Assembly (NCBI RefSeq): GCF_003259315.1
Contig: NZ_QLLT01000040.1
Span: 1 to 46,862 of the forward strand
Direction of reading: 5' to 3'
Source of the DNA: Kitasatospora sp. SolWspMP-SS2h
GTDB taxonomy: Bacteria > Actinomycetota > Actinomycetes > Streptomycetales > Streptomycetaceae
Length of the DNA stretch: 46,862 bases
A program made the translations under genes and the position numbers. Positions within the stretch are counted from its first letter, which is position 1, and each line of letters starts with the position of its first letter. Positions 27,628-37,147 of this stretch are shown piece by piece. The notes beneath the pieces are model-generated. The model made no database searches. It saw only the letters and a list, made by a program, of their open reading frames with translations, and was not told the DNA's origin.

Positions 27628-28610
27628 GCCTGTGCGATCTTCCACCCGAGCTGGAAGAGCGTCTCCACCCCGTACTCCTCGCGCATTTCGGCGATGTGGC
27701 GGGCCAGCGTGCGCTCGCTGAGGCCGATGCGCCGGGCGATCGTGCGGTGCGCGATGCCCTCCAGCATCATGCGGACGATTTGCTTGCGCATGCTGGACAC
27801 CACCTGCGGCGGTATTTCGTGGCCGCCGGTGAAGGGGATGGCCCGCTCCCACTGACTGTGGAAGACGCCCACGATGTAGTCGATGACGGCGTCGTCCCGG
27901 ACGAAGGCCGCGCGGTCCCGGTTCTGTTCGTCGCCGACGGTTATCACGGCGACCTTCCGGTCGATCACGATCAGCTTGGCGAAGGCCTCGTCCAGTGTTC
28001 TCACCTGGCAACCCTCTTGGGTCACCGCCTGGACGTAGCTGATCGTCGGGTTCGAATAGCGGGCGCTCGGCTGGTAGATGGTCCTGATCGTCCCGCCGCG
28101 TTCCACGAATTCCATATCGCGGGCGATCGCTATCTTCAGGGCGTCCTCGCCGCGGCCGCCGCCGGGTTGTGCCGTGAGCATTTCATTCGACGCGCTGGCC
28201 ATGATCGCCGCCAGGTTTTCGTTGATGTTCCCCCGGCCCTGGACGTATTCGATGGCGCCGCCGGATTCGGGGTGCGCGATGTAGGCCAGGTACTCCTGGT
28301 GGAGTTCCTGCAGGGCCTGGGTGGTCGCCATCGAGCGGTGCAGGATTCTGGTGGCTTCCAGCTGGAAGCCCAGTGACAATGCCTCGGCCAGCTGCTGGGG
28401 GTCCTTCACCGCGTACGTCCCGGCCGGGCCCACCTCGGGCTGCAGGAGCCCGACGTCCAGCAGTTCGTGCAGCGCGGGGTCGTCCCGGTCGGCGGGGAGG
28501 GCGTGGCGCCCGGTCAGCTTCCCGCCGCTCTGCACGGCCCGGGTGTAGAGGGCCCGGGCCTCGGGGGAAAGGCCAGGGGCCGCGGCGGGGTTCCTCCGCT
28601 CAGTGCTCAT
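27609..28610 (-). CDS. PLD/TrmB-like LuxR-type regulator, paralogue 5
   Basis: A 333-residue paralogue of the four tandem regulators, on the opposite strand and more divergent. It has an N-terminal winged-helix-like region (LYTRAVQSGGKLTGRHALP ... LHELLDVGLLQP), a middle effector-like domain (VQGRGNINENLAAIMASASNEML; LDEAFAKLIVIDRKVAVITVGDEQNRDRAAFV; YIVGVFHSQWERA) and a C-terminal HTH (IGLSERTLARHIAEM, then TLFQLGWKIAQ). Of two in-frame Mets, MSTERRNP is chosen because AAGGAG sits 8 nt before it and only 2 nt before the other. A TATGAT -10-like box lies upstream. It is convergent with the secreted-peptide gene. Confidence 0.85.
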   Translation of the reverse strand: MSTERRNPAAAPGLSPEARALYTRAVQSGGKLTGRHALPADRDDPALHELLDVGLLQPEVGPAGTYAVKDPQQLAEALSLGFQLEATRILHRSMATTQALQELHQEYLAYIAHPESGGAIEYVQGRGNINENLAAIMASASNEMLTAQPGGGRGEDALKIAIARDMEFVERGGTIRTIYQPSARYSNPTISYVQAVTQEGCQVRTLDEAFAKLIVIDRKVAVITVGDEQNRDRAAFVRDDAVIDYIVGVFHSQWERAIPFTGGHEIPPQVVSSMRKQIVRMMLEGIAHRTIARRIGLSERTLARHIAEMREEYGVETLFQLGWKIAQAEGPTG

Positions 28611-28672
28611 GTCCATGACTCCTTGCCTGAGCTGGGGCCTTTGGTGGATCCGGCGCGTGCCCTCCGGCCCGC

Positions 28673-28678
28673 ATCATA
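28673..28678 (-). promoter_or_regulatory. -10-like element of regulator 5
   Basis: On the minus strand TATGAT is a near-consensus -10 box 62 nt before the chosen start of regulator 5. No good -35 is visible at the proper spacing, so the promoter may need an activator. Confidence 0.4.
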
Positions 28679-28764
28679 GAGCGAAGGTCTCCCGATCCCC
28701 CTCGGATTACCGGACTGCGGACAGCCGGGCGGCGCTCCGGAAAAGAACTCTGACAGGACGCGGA

Positions 28765-28804
28765 AGCCGCCGGCACCCCCCGAACGGGAGGGGTGTCGGC
28801 GGCT
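28765..28804 (-). terminator. Terminator of the dnaK operon
   Basis: 15-bp arms with one mismatch (28765-28779, 28790-28804) lie 14 nt past the hspR stop codon. Confidence 0.7.
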
Positions 28805-28817
28805 CGGTGCCGGGCGC

Positions 28818-29336
28818 TCAGCGCTTGGGCCGCCAGACCACCAGCGCGCTGGACTGCTGGACCTGCTGGTAGGGGACCAGGTCGCGGCGGTAGGAGGCGT
28901 GCACGGCGGCCTCGCGCTGCTGGAGGGTGGCGGCGGCGCTCTCCAGGGCGTCGACCAGTTCGGTGACGCGGGACTGCAGGGCGGCGACCTGGTTCTCCAG
29001 CTCGATGATCCGCTTGATGCCGGCCAGGTTGATGCCCTCGTCCTGGGAGAGCCGCTGGACCTCGCGCAGCTGCTGGATGTCCCGGGCGGAGTAGCGGCGG
29101 CCGCGGCCGGCGGTGCGGTCGGGGCTGACCAGGCCGAGGCGGTCGTACTGGCGGAGGGTCTGCGGGTGCAGCCCGGAGAGTTCGGCGGCGACCGAGATGA
29201 CGTAGACCGGGGTGTCCTCGGTGAGCACGTACGGCGGGGCGGCGGCGCGGGGGCGGCCGCCGCCGGGCAGGCCCTCGCCCAGGCCGGTGCCGATCCGGCC
29301 GGTGCCGTCGCGGCTGCTGTCGGGATGGGGACTCAT
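28818..29336 (-). CDS. hspR: Heat-shock repressor HspR (MerR family)
   Basis: A 172-residue MerR-type regulator, last gene of dnaK-grpE-dnaJ-hspR. The winged HTH is at about residues 42-110 (VYVISVAAELSGLHPQTLRQYDRLGLVSPDRTAGRGRRYS), followed by a dimerisation helix. In Streptomyces HspR binds HAIR operators with DnaK as co-repressor, shutting off dnaK, clpB and lon until heat draws DnaK away. HAIR sites are visible here upstream of both dnaK and clpB. It starts 7 nt after the dnaJ stop, so it is cotranscribed and probably coupled. Confidence 0.96.
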   Translation of the reverse strand: MSPHPDSSRDGTGRIGTGLGEGLPGGGRPRAAAPPYVLTEDTPVYVISVAAELSGLHPQTLRQYDRLGLVSPDRTAGRGRRYSARDIQQLREVQRLSQDEGINLAGIKRIIELENQVAALQSRVTELVDALESAAATLQQREAAVHASYRRDLVPYQQVQQSSALVVWRPKR

Positions 29337-29343
29337 CGGGGTC

Positions 29344-30492
29344 TCACGCTCCCTCCGCCGCCTTGAACAGGGCGGCTCGCGGGTCGTCCGAGGCGGTGGC
29401 CTCGCGGTACTGCTCCAGTGCGGTCAGCGCGTCTCCGTCGACGTGCTTGGGCACCGAGACCTCCACGGTGACCAGCAGGTCGCCGCGGGTGCCGTCCTTG
29501 CGGGTGGCGCCCTTGCCCCGGGCCCGCATGGTCAGGCCGTTGGCGCTGCCGGGCGGCAGCTTGAGCTTCACGGCCGGACCGTTCAGGGTCGGCACCTCGA
29601 TGGTGCCGCCCAGCGCGGCTTCGGGGAAGCTCACCGGCACGGTCACCGTGAGGTTGTCGCCCTTGCGCCCGAACACCGGGTGCGGGTCGACGTGCACCGT
29701 GACGTACAGGTCTCCAGGCTGGCCGCCGCGCTCGCCCTGGGCGCCCTTGCCCTTGAGCCGGATCCGCTGGCCGTCCTGCACCCCGGCCGGGATGCGCACC
29801 TGCATGGTCCGGGCCGAGGAGGCCCGGCCGCTGCCGTGGCAGACGGTGCACGGGTCGTCGACGATCATGCCGCGGCCCTTGCAGTCCCGGCAGGGCTCGG
29901 AGAGCGCGAAGGCGCCCTGGCCCCGGCTGACGGTGCCCGCGCCGACGCAGGTCGGGCAGACCCGCGGGGTGGTGCCGGCCTTGGCGCCCGTCCCGGCGCA
30001 GGCGCGGCAGGCGGCCTGGGAGGTCATCCGCAGCGGCACCGTCGCGCCGTCCACGGCCTCCTCGAAGTTCAGCGTGACCTCGGTCTCGACGTCGGCCCCG
30101 CGGCGCGGCTGGGCGGTCTGCCGACCGCCGCGGTTGAACAGGCCGCCGAACACGTCGCCGATCCCGCCACCGGCCGAGCCGCTCCCGCCGTTGAAGAGGT
30201 CGCCGAAGTCGAAGCCCCCGGCCGCGCCCGCCCCGCCGGGCCGGAAGCCGCCGCCCGCGAACAGCGAGCGGGCCTCGTCGTACTCCTTGCGGCGCTTCTC
30301 GTCGGAGAGCACGTCGTACGCCTCGGAGATGTCCTTGAAGCGCTCCTCGGCCTTGGCGTCGCCCTTGTTCGCGTCCGGGTGGAACTCGCGGGCCAGCTTG
30401 CGGTACGTCTTCTTGATCTCTGCGGCGGTGGCGTCCTTGGGCACGCCGAGGACCTTGTAGTAGTCCTTCTCCACGTAGTCCTTAGCGCTCAT
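29344..30492 (-). CDS. dnaJ: Chaperone DnaJ (Hsp40)
   Basis: A 382-residue class A J-protein that delivers substrates to DnaK and stimulates its ATPase. It has an N-terminal J domain with HPD at residues 38-40, a Gly/Phe-rich linker (about 78-125), four CxxCxGxG zinc repeats (CRACAGTG, CPTCVGAG, CRDCKGRG, CTVCHGSG) and a C-terminal substrate-binding domain. A 138-bp gap with hairpins separates it from grpE; hspR follows after 7 nt. Confidence 0.97.
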   Translation of the reverse strand: MSAKDYVEKDYYKVLGVPKDATAAEIKKTYRKLAREFHPDANKGDAKAEERFKDISEAYDVLSDEKRRKEYDEARSLFAGGGFRPGGAGAAGGFDFGDLFNGGSGSAGGGIGDVFGGLFNRGGRQTAQPRRGADVETEVTLNFEEAVDGATVPLRMTSQAACRACAGTGAKAGTTPRVCPTCVGAGTVSRGQGAFALSEPCRDCKGRGMIVDDPCTVCHGSGRASSARTMQVRIPAGVQDGQRIRLKGKGAQGERGGQPGDLYVTVHVDPHPVFGRKGDNLTVTVPVSFPEAALGGTIEVPTLNGPAVKLKLPPGSANGLTMRARGKGATRKDGTRGDLLVTVEVSVPKHVDGDALTALEQYREATASDDPRAALFKAAEGA

Positions 30493-30540
30493 GGCCTTTG
30501 ACCGCCACCTCCCGGAATCCCGAAGTTCTGTTGCCTGCCG

Positions 30541-30615
30541 GCACCGCGCGGCGCGGTGCCGTGATACGGCGCTGCGGAGCCGGCCGTCGTACTGGACGAC
30601 GTACGACTCCGCAGC
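30541..30615 (-). promoter_or_regulatory. Hairpin pair in the grpE-dnaJ intergenic region
   Basis: Two structures lie in the only sizeable gap inside the dnaK operon: a near-continuous palindrome at 30541-30559 (GCACCGCGC/GCGCGGTGC), and a longer stem with arms 30571-30579 and 30607-30615 enclosing a second inverted repeat. They could attenuate transcription or mark an RNA processing site that sets different amounts of DnaK/GrpE and DnaJ/HspR. That role is inferred from position. Confidence 0.45.
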
Positions 30616-30630
30616 GCACGGGGACTCTAC

Positions 30631-31217
30631 TCAGCTGTCGGACGGGCCGTCAGCCTGGTCGCCGTCCGGCTCGCCGGTGGTCTGGGTGCCCGGCTGGGGC
30701 TCCGCGACCGCGACCATCGCCGGGCGGATGATCCGCTCGCCGATCCGGTACCCGGGCTGGAGGATCTGCACGCAGGTGTCCTCCGTCACGTCCGACGAGT
30801 AACTGTGCATCAGCGCCTCGTGGATGGTCGGGTCGAAGGGCTCGCCCTCCTTGCCGAACTGCTGCAGCCCGAGCTTGGCGACGACCGTCTCCAGCGACTC
30901 GGCGACCGACTTGAAGCCGCCCGTCACCTCGCCGTGCTCGCGGGCCCGGCCGATGTCGTCCAGCACCGGGACCAGCGACTCCAGGATGCTGGAGACCGCG
31001 ATCTCCCGGACGGTGGCCCGGTCGCGCTCGACCCGCTTGCGGTAGTTCTGGTACTCGGCCTGGAGCCGCTGCAGGTCGGCGGTGCGCTCGCCGGCCTCGC
31101 GCTTGGCGGCGGCCAGTTCGTCGGCACCCGCACCCGCGACGGCCTCCTCGGCTGCCTTGAGCACGGCCTCCTCGGCGGCGGAGTCGTCGCCGGGCTGCTC
31201 GCCCTGCGGCTTCTCCG

Positions 31218-31221
<4 letters not shown>
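30631..31221 (-). CDS. grpE: Nucleotide exchange factor GrpE
   Basis: A 196-residue GrpE that releases ADP from DnaK. The N-terminal half is acidic and coiled-coil (LKAAEEAVAGAGADELAAAK ... DLQRLQAEYQNYRKRVERDR). The C-terminal beta domain has the signature PFDPTIHEALMHSYSSDV and VCIQILQPGY-like ends (here CVQILQPGYRIGERIIRPAMV). The ATG overlaps the dnaK stop by 4 nt (ATGA), giving translational coupling. Confidence 0.97.
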
Positions 31222-33065
<1,844 letters not shown>

Positions 33066-33086
33066 CGTGAATACCTCCGAGGAGAA

Positions 33087-33107
33087 GTTGAGCAGTACGG
33101 ACTCAAG
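33087..33107 (-). promoter_or_regulatory. HAIR operator 1 (downstream) of dnaK
   Basis: On the plus strand GTTGAGC-N7-ACTCAAG matches the HspR inverted repeat, with one arm perfect. It overlaps the edge of the -10 box and the expected transcription start, an ideal position for repression. Confidence 0.88.
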
Positions 33108-33134
33108 GATGCACGACCGATCGGGCCGCGTCAA
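33106..33134 (-). promoter_or_regulatory. dnaK promoter
   Basis: On the minus strand TTGACG (33129-33134) and CATCCT (33106-33111) are separated by exactly 17 nt, a good vegetative-type promoter, with the two HAIR sites on either side. Confidence 0.75.
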
Positions 33135-33138
33135 CAGC

Positions 33139-33159
33139 TTTGAGTCCGTGTCGCTCAAC
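33139..33159 (-). promoter_or_regulatory. HAIR operator 2 (upstream) of dnaK
   Basis: TTTGAGT-N7-GCTCAAC is a slightly degenerate HspR inverted repeat immediately upstream of the -35 box. A further half-site-like TGAGC lies at 33165-33169. Multiple HAIRs at dnaK agree with what is known in Streptomyces. Confidence 0.82.
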
Positions 33160-33286
33160 TTTACTGAGCGCTTATGTCGCGAGGGGTCCGGCGGCTGCTC
33201 CGGGCGGGTGAGTCTGGGCTTAGTGACTGCCGCCATACCTTGAACATCTTCTGGCGGAGTGTTAACGCGCGGTAATGTCCGGCGCG

Positions 33287-33316
33287 TCGACCCTGCAAGT
33301 TACCGACCAGTACAAT
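33287..33316 (+). promoter_or_regulatory. Promoter of the EtfD-like gene
   Basis: TCGACC (33287-33292), an 18-nt spacer and TACAAT (33311-33316) form a good vegetative promoter, divergent from dnaK. The transcription start would be near 33323, giving a leader of about 48 nt. Confidence 0.6.
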
Positions 33317-33370
33317 CTGCGGGGGACCCAAGGGAAGACTCGGACCAGAGCCGCTGGAGACGGAGAGCCG

Positions 33371-35584
33371 ATGCAGCTAGCAGCGATCGTCATCTCGCTG
33401 GTCACATTCGTGATCGGCACCGCGCTCGCCGCCCGTGCGGCGCTGTACATCTACAAGGTGGTGCGCACCGGCTCCGCCGACGGCACCCGATTCGGGCAGC
33501 CCGCGCAGCGGGTCGCCACCGTGGCCAAGGAGTTCCTCGGCCACACCCGGATGAACCGCTGGGGCGTCGTCGGCGTCGCCCACTGGTTCGTCGCCGTCGG
33601 GTTCTTCTCGCTGGTGCTCACCCTGGTGAACGCCTTCGGGCAGCTCTTCGACGCCGAGTTCGTGCTCCCGGTCATCGGCCACTGGCTGCCGTGGAACATC
33701 TTCGTCGAGCTGATCGGCACCCTCACCACCCTGGGCATCCTCACCCTGATGGTGATCCGCCTGCTCAGCCTGCCCTCCCGGGCCGGCCGCAAGTCCCGGT
33801 TCGCCGGCTCGATCGCCTGGCAGGCGTTCTACGTCGAGTACACGATCCTCGGCATCGGCCTGTGCATCATGATGCTGCGCGGCCTGGAGGGCGCCCTGGA
33901 GGGCGTCGACTCCTACGACCCGGCCTACCTGGTCTCGTACCCGATCGCCGCCGCCTTCCACGGCACCGCGCACGGCACCCTGGTCAACCTGGTCTACCTG
34001 TTCGCGATGCTGAAGATCTGCATCTCCTTCGCCTGGGCGATCACCATCGGCGTCAACCCCTCGATGGGCGTCGCCTGGCACCGCTTCCTGGCCTTCTTCA
34101 ACATCTACTTCAAGCGCGAGGACGACGGCGGCACCGCGCTCGGCGCGCTGCGCCCGATGACCAGCGGCGGCGCCCCGATCGACTTCGAGGACCCGGCCGA
34201 CGACGCCGTGTTCGGCGTCTCCCAGGTCGAGCACTTCTCCTGGAAGGGCATCCTCGACTTCTCCACCTGCACCGAGTGCGGCCGCTGCCAGTCGCAGTGC
34301 CCGGCCTGGAACACCGGCAAGCCGCTCTCGCCCAAGCTGCTGATCATGAGCCTGCGCGAGCACGCCTTCGCCAAGGCCCCCTACCTGCTGGCCGGCGGCG
34401 GCAAGTCGATGGAGGGCGAGGAGCGGGCCACCGCCGAGCAGCTCGCCGGCGTCCCCGCCGCCGCCCTGGCCGAGGCCGAGCGCCCGCTGATCGGCACCGC
34501 CGAGGAGAACGGCGTCATCGACCCGGACGTGCTGTGGTCCTGCACCACCTGCGGCGCCTGCGTCGAGCAGTGCCCGGTCGACATCGAGCACATCGACCAC
34601 ATCGTCGACATGCGCCGCTACCAGGTGATGATCGAGAGCAGCTTCCCGACCGAGGCCGGGACGATGCTCAAGAACCTGGAGAACAAGGGCAACCCGTGGG
34701 GCCTAGCCACCAAGGCCCGGCTGGACTGGGTCAAGGAGCTGAAGAAGGAGACCGGCATCGAGGTGCCGGTGATCGGCGAGGACATCGACCCCGCCGAGGT
34801 CGAGTACCTGTACTGGGTCGGCTGCGCCGGCGCCCTGGAGGACCGGGCCAAGAAGACCACCAAGGCGTTCGCCGAACTGCTGCACACCGCGGGCGTGAAG
34901 TTCGCCATCCTCGGCAAGGAGGAGACCTGCACCGGTGACTCCCCGCGCCGCCTCGGCAACGAGTTCCTGTTCCAGATGCTCGGCGCGCAGAACGTCGAGA
35001 CCCTGAACGCCGCGCTGGAGGACGCCCCCACCAAGCGGATCGTCGCCACCTGCCCGCACTGCTTCAACACCATCGCCAACGAGTACCCGCAGCTCGGCGG
35101 CCACTTCGAGGTCATCCACCACACCCAGCTGCTCCAGCACCTGATCGACGAGGGCAAGCTGCTGCCGGTGAACCCGGTGGAGGGCCTGATCACCTACCAC
35201 GACCCGTGCTACCTCGGCCGGCACAACAAGGTCTACACCCCGCCGCGCGAGATCATCGGCCGGGTGCCCGGCCTGCGCAACGAGGAGATGCACCGCCACA
35301 AGGAGCGCGGCTTCTGCTGCGGCGCAGGCGGCGCCCGGATGTGGATGGAGGAGCGGATCGGCAAGCGGATCAACACCGAGCGGGTGGACGAGGCGCTGTC
35401 GCTGAACCCGGACATCGTCTCCACCGCCTGCCCGTTCTGCCTGGTGATGCTCTCCGACTCGGTCAACGGCAAGAAGAACGAGGGCGCGGCCAAGGAGCAC
35501 CTCAAGGTCGTCGACGTCGCCCAGCTGCTGCTGGAGTCGGTCAAGGCCGCCCCCGCCGCCGAGGCGGAGCCGGTCGAGGCCTGA
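33371..35584 (+). CDS. EtfD/HdrD-like membrane-bound Fe-S oxidoreductase
   Basis: A 737-residue protein. The N-terminal third has five or six transmembrane helices of the cytochrome-b/NarI-like type (MQLAAIVISLVTFVIGTALAA, VGVAHWFVAVGFFSLVLTLV). Two 4Fe-4S clusters follow, starting at Cys300 (CTECGRCQSQCP) and Cys391 (CTTCGACVEQCP). Two cysteine-rich CCG-type domains come last; the first is degenerate (ETCTGD in place of CC) and the second intact (GFCCGAGGARMW, ACPFCL). This layout matches mycobacterial Rv0338c/EtfD, which passes electrons from electron-transfer flavoprotein (fatty-acid beta-oxidation) to the quinone pool. The ATG was chosen after GGAGACGGAGAG; longer in-frame readings run over the promoter. 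Confidence 0.85.
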   Translation: MQLAAIVISLVTFVIGTALAARAALYIYKVVRTGSADGTRFGQPAQRVATVAKEFLGHTRMNRWGVVGVAHWFVAVGFFSLVLTLVNAFGQLFDAEFVLPVIGHWLPWNIFVELIGTLTTLGILTLMVIRLLSLPSRAGRKSRFAGSIAWQAFYVEYTILGIGLCIMMLRGLEGALEGVDSYDPAYLVSYPIAAAFHGTAHGTLVNLVYLFAMLKICISFAWAITIGVNPSMGVAWHRFLAFFNIYFKREDDGGTALGALRPMTSGGAPIDFEDPADDAVFGVSQVEHFSWKGILDFSTCTECGRCQSQCPAWNTGKPLSPKLLIMSLREHAFAKAPYLLAGGGKSMEGEERATAEQLAGVPAAALAEAERPLIGTAEENGVIDPDVLWSCTTCGACVEQCPVDIEHIDHIVDMRRYQVMIESSFPTEAGTMLKNLENKGNPWGLATKARLDWVKELKKETGIEVPVIGEDIDPAEVEYLYWVGCAGALEDRAKKTTKAFAELLHTAGVKFAILGKEETCTGDSPRRLGNEFLFQMLGAQNVETLNAALEDAPTKRIVATCPHCFNTIANEYPQLGGHFEVIHHTQLLQHLIDEGKLLPVNPVEGLITYHDPCYLGRHNKVYTPPREIIGRVPGLRNEEMHRHKERGFCCGAGGARMWMEERIGKRINTERVDEALSLNPDIVSTACPFCLVMLSDSVNGKKNEGAAKEHLKVVDVAQLLLESVKAAPAAEAEPVEA

Positions 35585-35590
35585 CGCCCC

Positions 35591-35637
35591 CGCACCACCC
35601 GCACTGCTTGCACCACCTGCACCACCCGCACCACCCG
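35591..35637. repeat. Degenerate CAC-rich short repeat
   Basis: Runs of GCACCACC-type units repeated about five times lie in the 283-bp gap after the EtfD-like gene, immediately before its terminator. It is probably replication slippage. The rest of that gap (35671-35867) holds only the presumed promoter of the next gene. Confidence 0.5.
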
Positions 35638-35670
35638 GACCCCGGGCGCCCGTCGCGGCCCCGGGGTCCG
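35636..35670 (+). terminator. Terminator of the EtfD-like gene
   Basis: Perfect 11-bp arms (35636-35646 and 35660-35670) with a 13-nt loop lie 51 nt past the stop codon. Confidence 0.7.
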
Positions 35671-35867
35671 GCGCGTGGGTCCGCAGCCCGAAACGACCGG
35701 GGCGGTGGCACCCAGACGATGTTCGAGCAAATAGAGTGTGCGACGGAACCGCGGGAAGGACCGGTTCCGTCGGAGGCCATGGCACGCCGCCCCGGCCAGT
35801 TCACCGAGCGAGCGCACCGGACCCTGTCGTGCCGGGCCGCCGGAATTCGACCACGGGAGACAGCACC

Positions 35868-37016
35868 ATGACCCAGGCGATCATGCTGGTCGGAGGCAAG
35901 GGCACCCGCCTCCGTCCGTTGACCACCCACACGCCGAAACCGATGCTGCCCGTGGCGGGTGTCCCGTTCATCGCGCACCAGCTCGCCCGGGCCGCCGCCG
36001 CCGGCGTCACCCGCGTGGTGCTCGCCACCTCCTACCTCGCCGAGGTCTTCGTCGACCACTTCCAGGACGGCAGCCCCTACGGCATCGAACTGGTCTACCT
36101 CACCGAGGAGGAGCCGCTGGGCACCGGCGGCGCGATCCGCAACGCCGCCACCGGCCTCACCTGCGGCCCCGAGGAGCCGGTGCTGGTCTTCAACGGCGAC
36201 ATCCTCTCCGGCCTGGACATCGCCGCCCTGCGCGACGGGCACAGCGCCTCCGGCGCCGACGTCACCCTGCACCTCACCCGGGTGGCCGATCCGCGTGCCT
36301 TCGGCCTCGTCCCGACCGATCCGGACGGCCGGGTGCTCGCCTTCCTGGAGAAGCCCGAGACCCCCGAGCAGATCGTCACCGACCAGATCAACGCGGGCTG
36401 CTACGTCTTCACCCGCTCGGTGATCGACCGCATCCCGACCGGCCGCGAGGTCTCGGTCGAGCGCGAGACCTTCCCCGAACTGCTCGCCACCGGCGCGCTG
36501 CTGCGCGGCGTCGTCGACACCTCCTACTGGCTGGACCTGGGCACCCCCGCCGCCTTCGTCCGCGGCTCGGCCGACCTGGTGCTCGGCAAGGTCGACTCCC
36601 CGGCCGTCCCCGGCCCCACCGGCGAGGCGCTGCTGCTGCCCGGCTCGCACGTCGACCCGGCCGCCGTGCTCAGCTCCGGCACCGTGGTCTCCGAGGGCGC
36701 CCGGGTCGCCGCCGGCGCCATCGTCGAGGGCAGCGTGGTGCTGCCCGGCGCCCGGATCGAGGCCGGCGCGTACGTCCGGGACTCCATCGTCGGCGCCTAC
36801 GCCGAGATCGGCGAGCGCTGCTCGCTGGACGGCGTGGTGATCGGCGACGGCGCCGTCCTGGAGGCCGAGAACGAGCTCCCGTCCGGCCTGCGGATCGCCT
36901 GCGGCACCCGGCTCCCGGTCGGCGCCGTCCGGCTGTCGGCGGGCCCCGGCGGCTGCGAGGCCGGCCTCAGCAACGCCGCCGCGGTGCACGCGCCCGGCGC
37001 CGGCGTCACCGGCTGA
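35868..37016 (+). CDS. Mannose-1-phosphate guanylyltransferase-like NDP-sugar pyrophosphorylase
   Basis: A 382-residue nucleotidyltransferase. The N-terminal Rossmann-type domain has the signature LVGGKGTRLRPLTTHTPKPM, the metal-binding FNGDILSG and the sugar-binding EKPETPEQI/INAGCYVF blocks. The C-terminal third is a left-handed beta-helix of hexapeptide repeats (GTVVSEGARVAAGAIVEGSVV, IVGAYAEIGERCSL). It closely resembles the actinobacterial ManC-type enzyme that makes GDP-mannose for glycoconjugates; other NDP-sugar specificity is possible. The ATG follows CGGGAG. A monocistronic gene is likely. Confidence 0.85.
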   Translation: MTQAIMLVGGKGTRLRPLTTHTPKPMLPVAGVPFIAHQLARAAAAGVTRVVLATSYLAEVFVDHFQDGSPYGIELVYLTEEEPLGTGGAIRNAATGLTCGPEEPVLVFNGDILSGLDIAALRDGHSASGADVTLHLTRVADPRAFGLVPTDPDGRVLAFLEKPETPEQIVTDQINAGCYVFTRSVIDRIPTGREVSVERETFPELLATGALLRGVVDTSYWLDLGTPAAFVRGSADLVLGKVDSPAVPGPTGEALLLPGSHVDPAAVLSSGTVVSEGARVAAGAIVEGSVVLPGARIEAGAYVRDSIVGAYAEIGERCSLDGVVIGDGAVLEAENELPSGLRIACGTRLPVGAVRLSAGPGGCEAGLSNAAAVHAPGAGVTG

Positions 37017-37147
37017 GCCCCTCCCGCCCGGACTCCGCCGGAACACGTCGGGCCGGAGCCGGGCGCACCGTCACAGGACGGCTGCAATCCGGTCCCGCCG
37101 CCATGATCACCCGACGGTGGGTCAGCCGTTGCGGGTACCGTCGAGGC

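Noticed and set aside
33153..33169. Possible third HAIR operator at dnaK
   Set aside because: GCTCA-N7-TGAGC has the arms in the reverse orientation to the HspR consensus and shares bases with the upstream HAIR, so only a half-site is noted.
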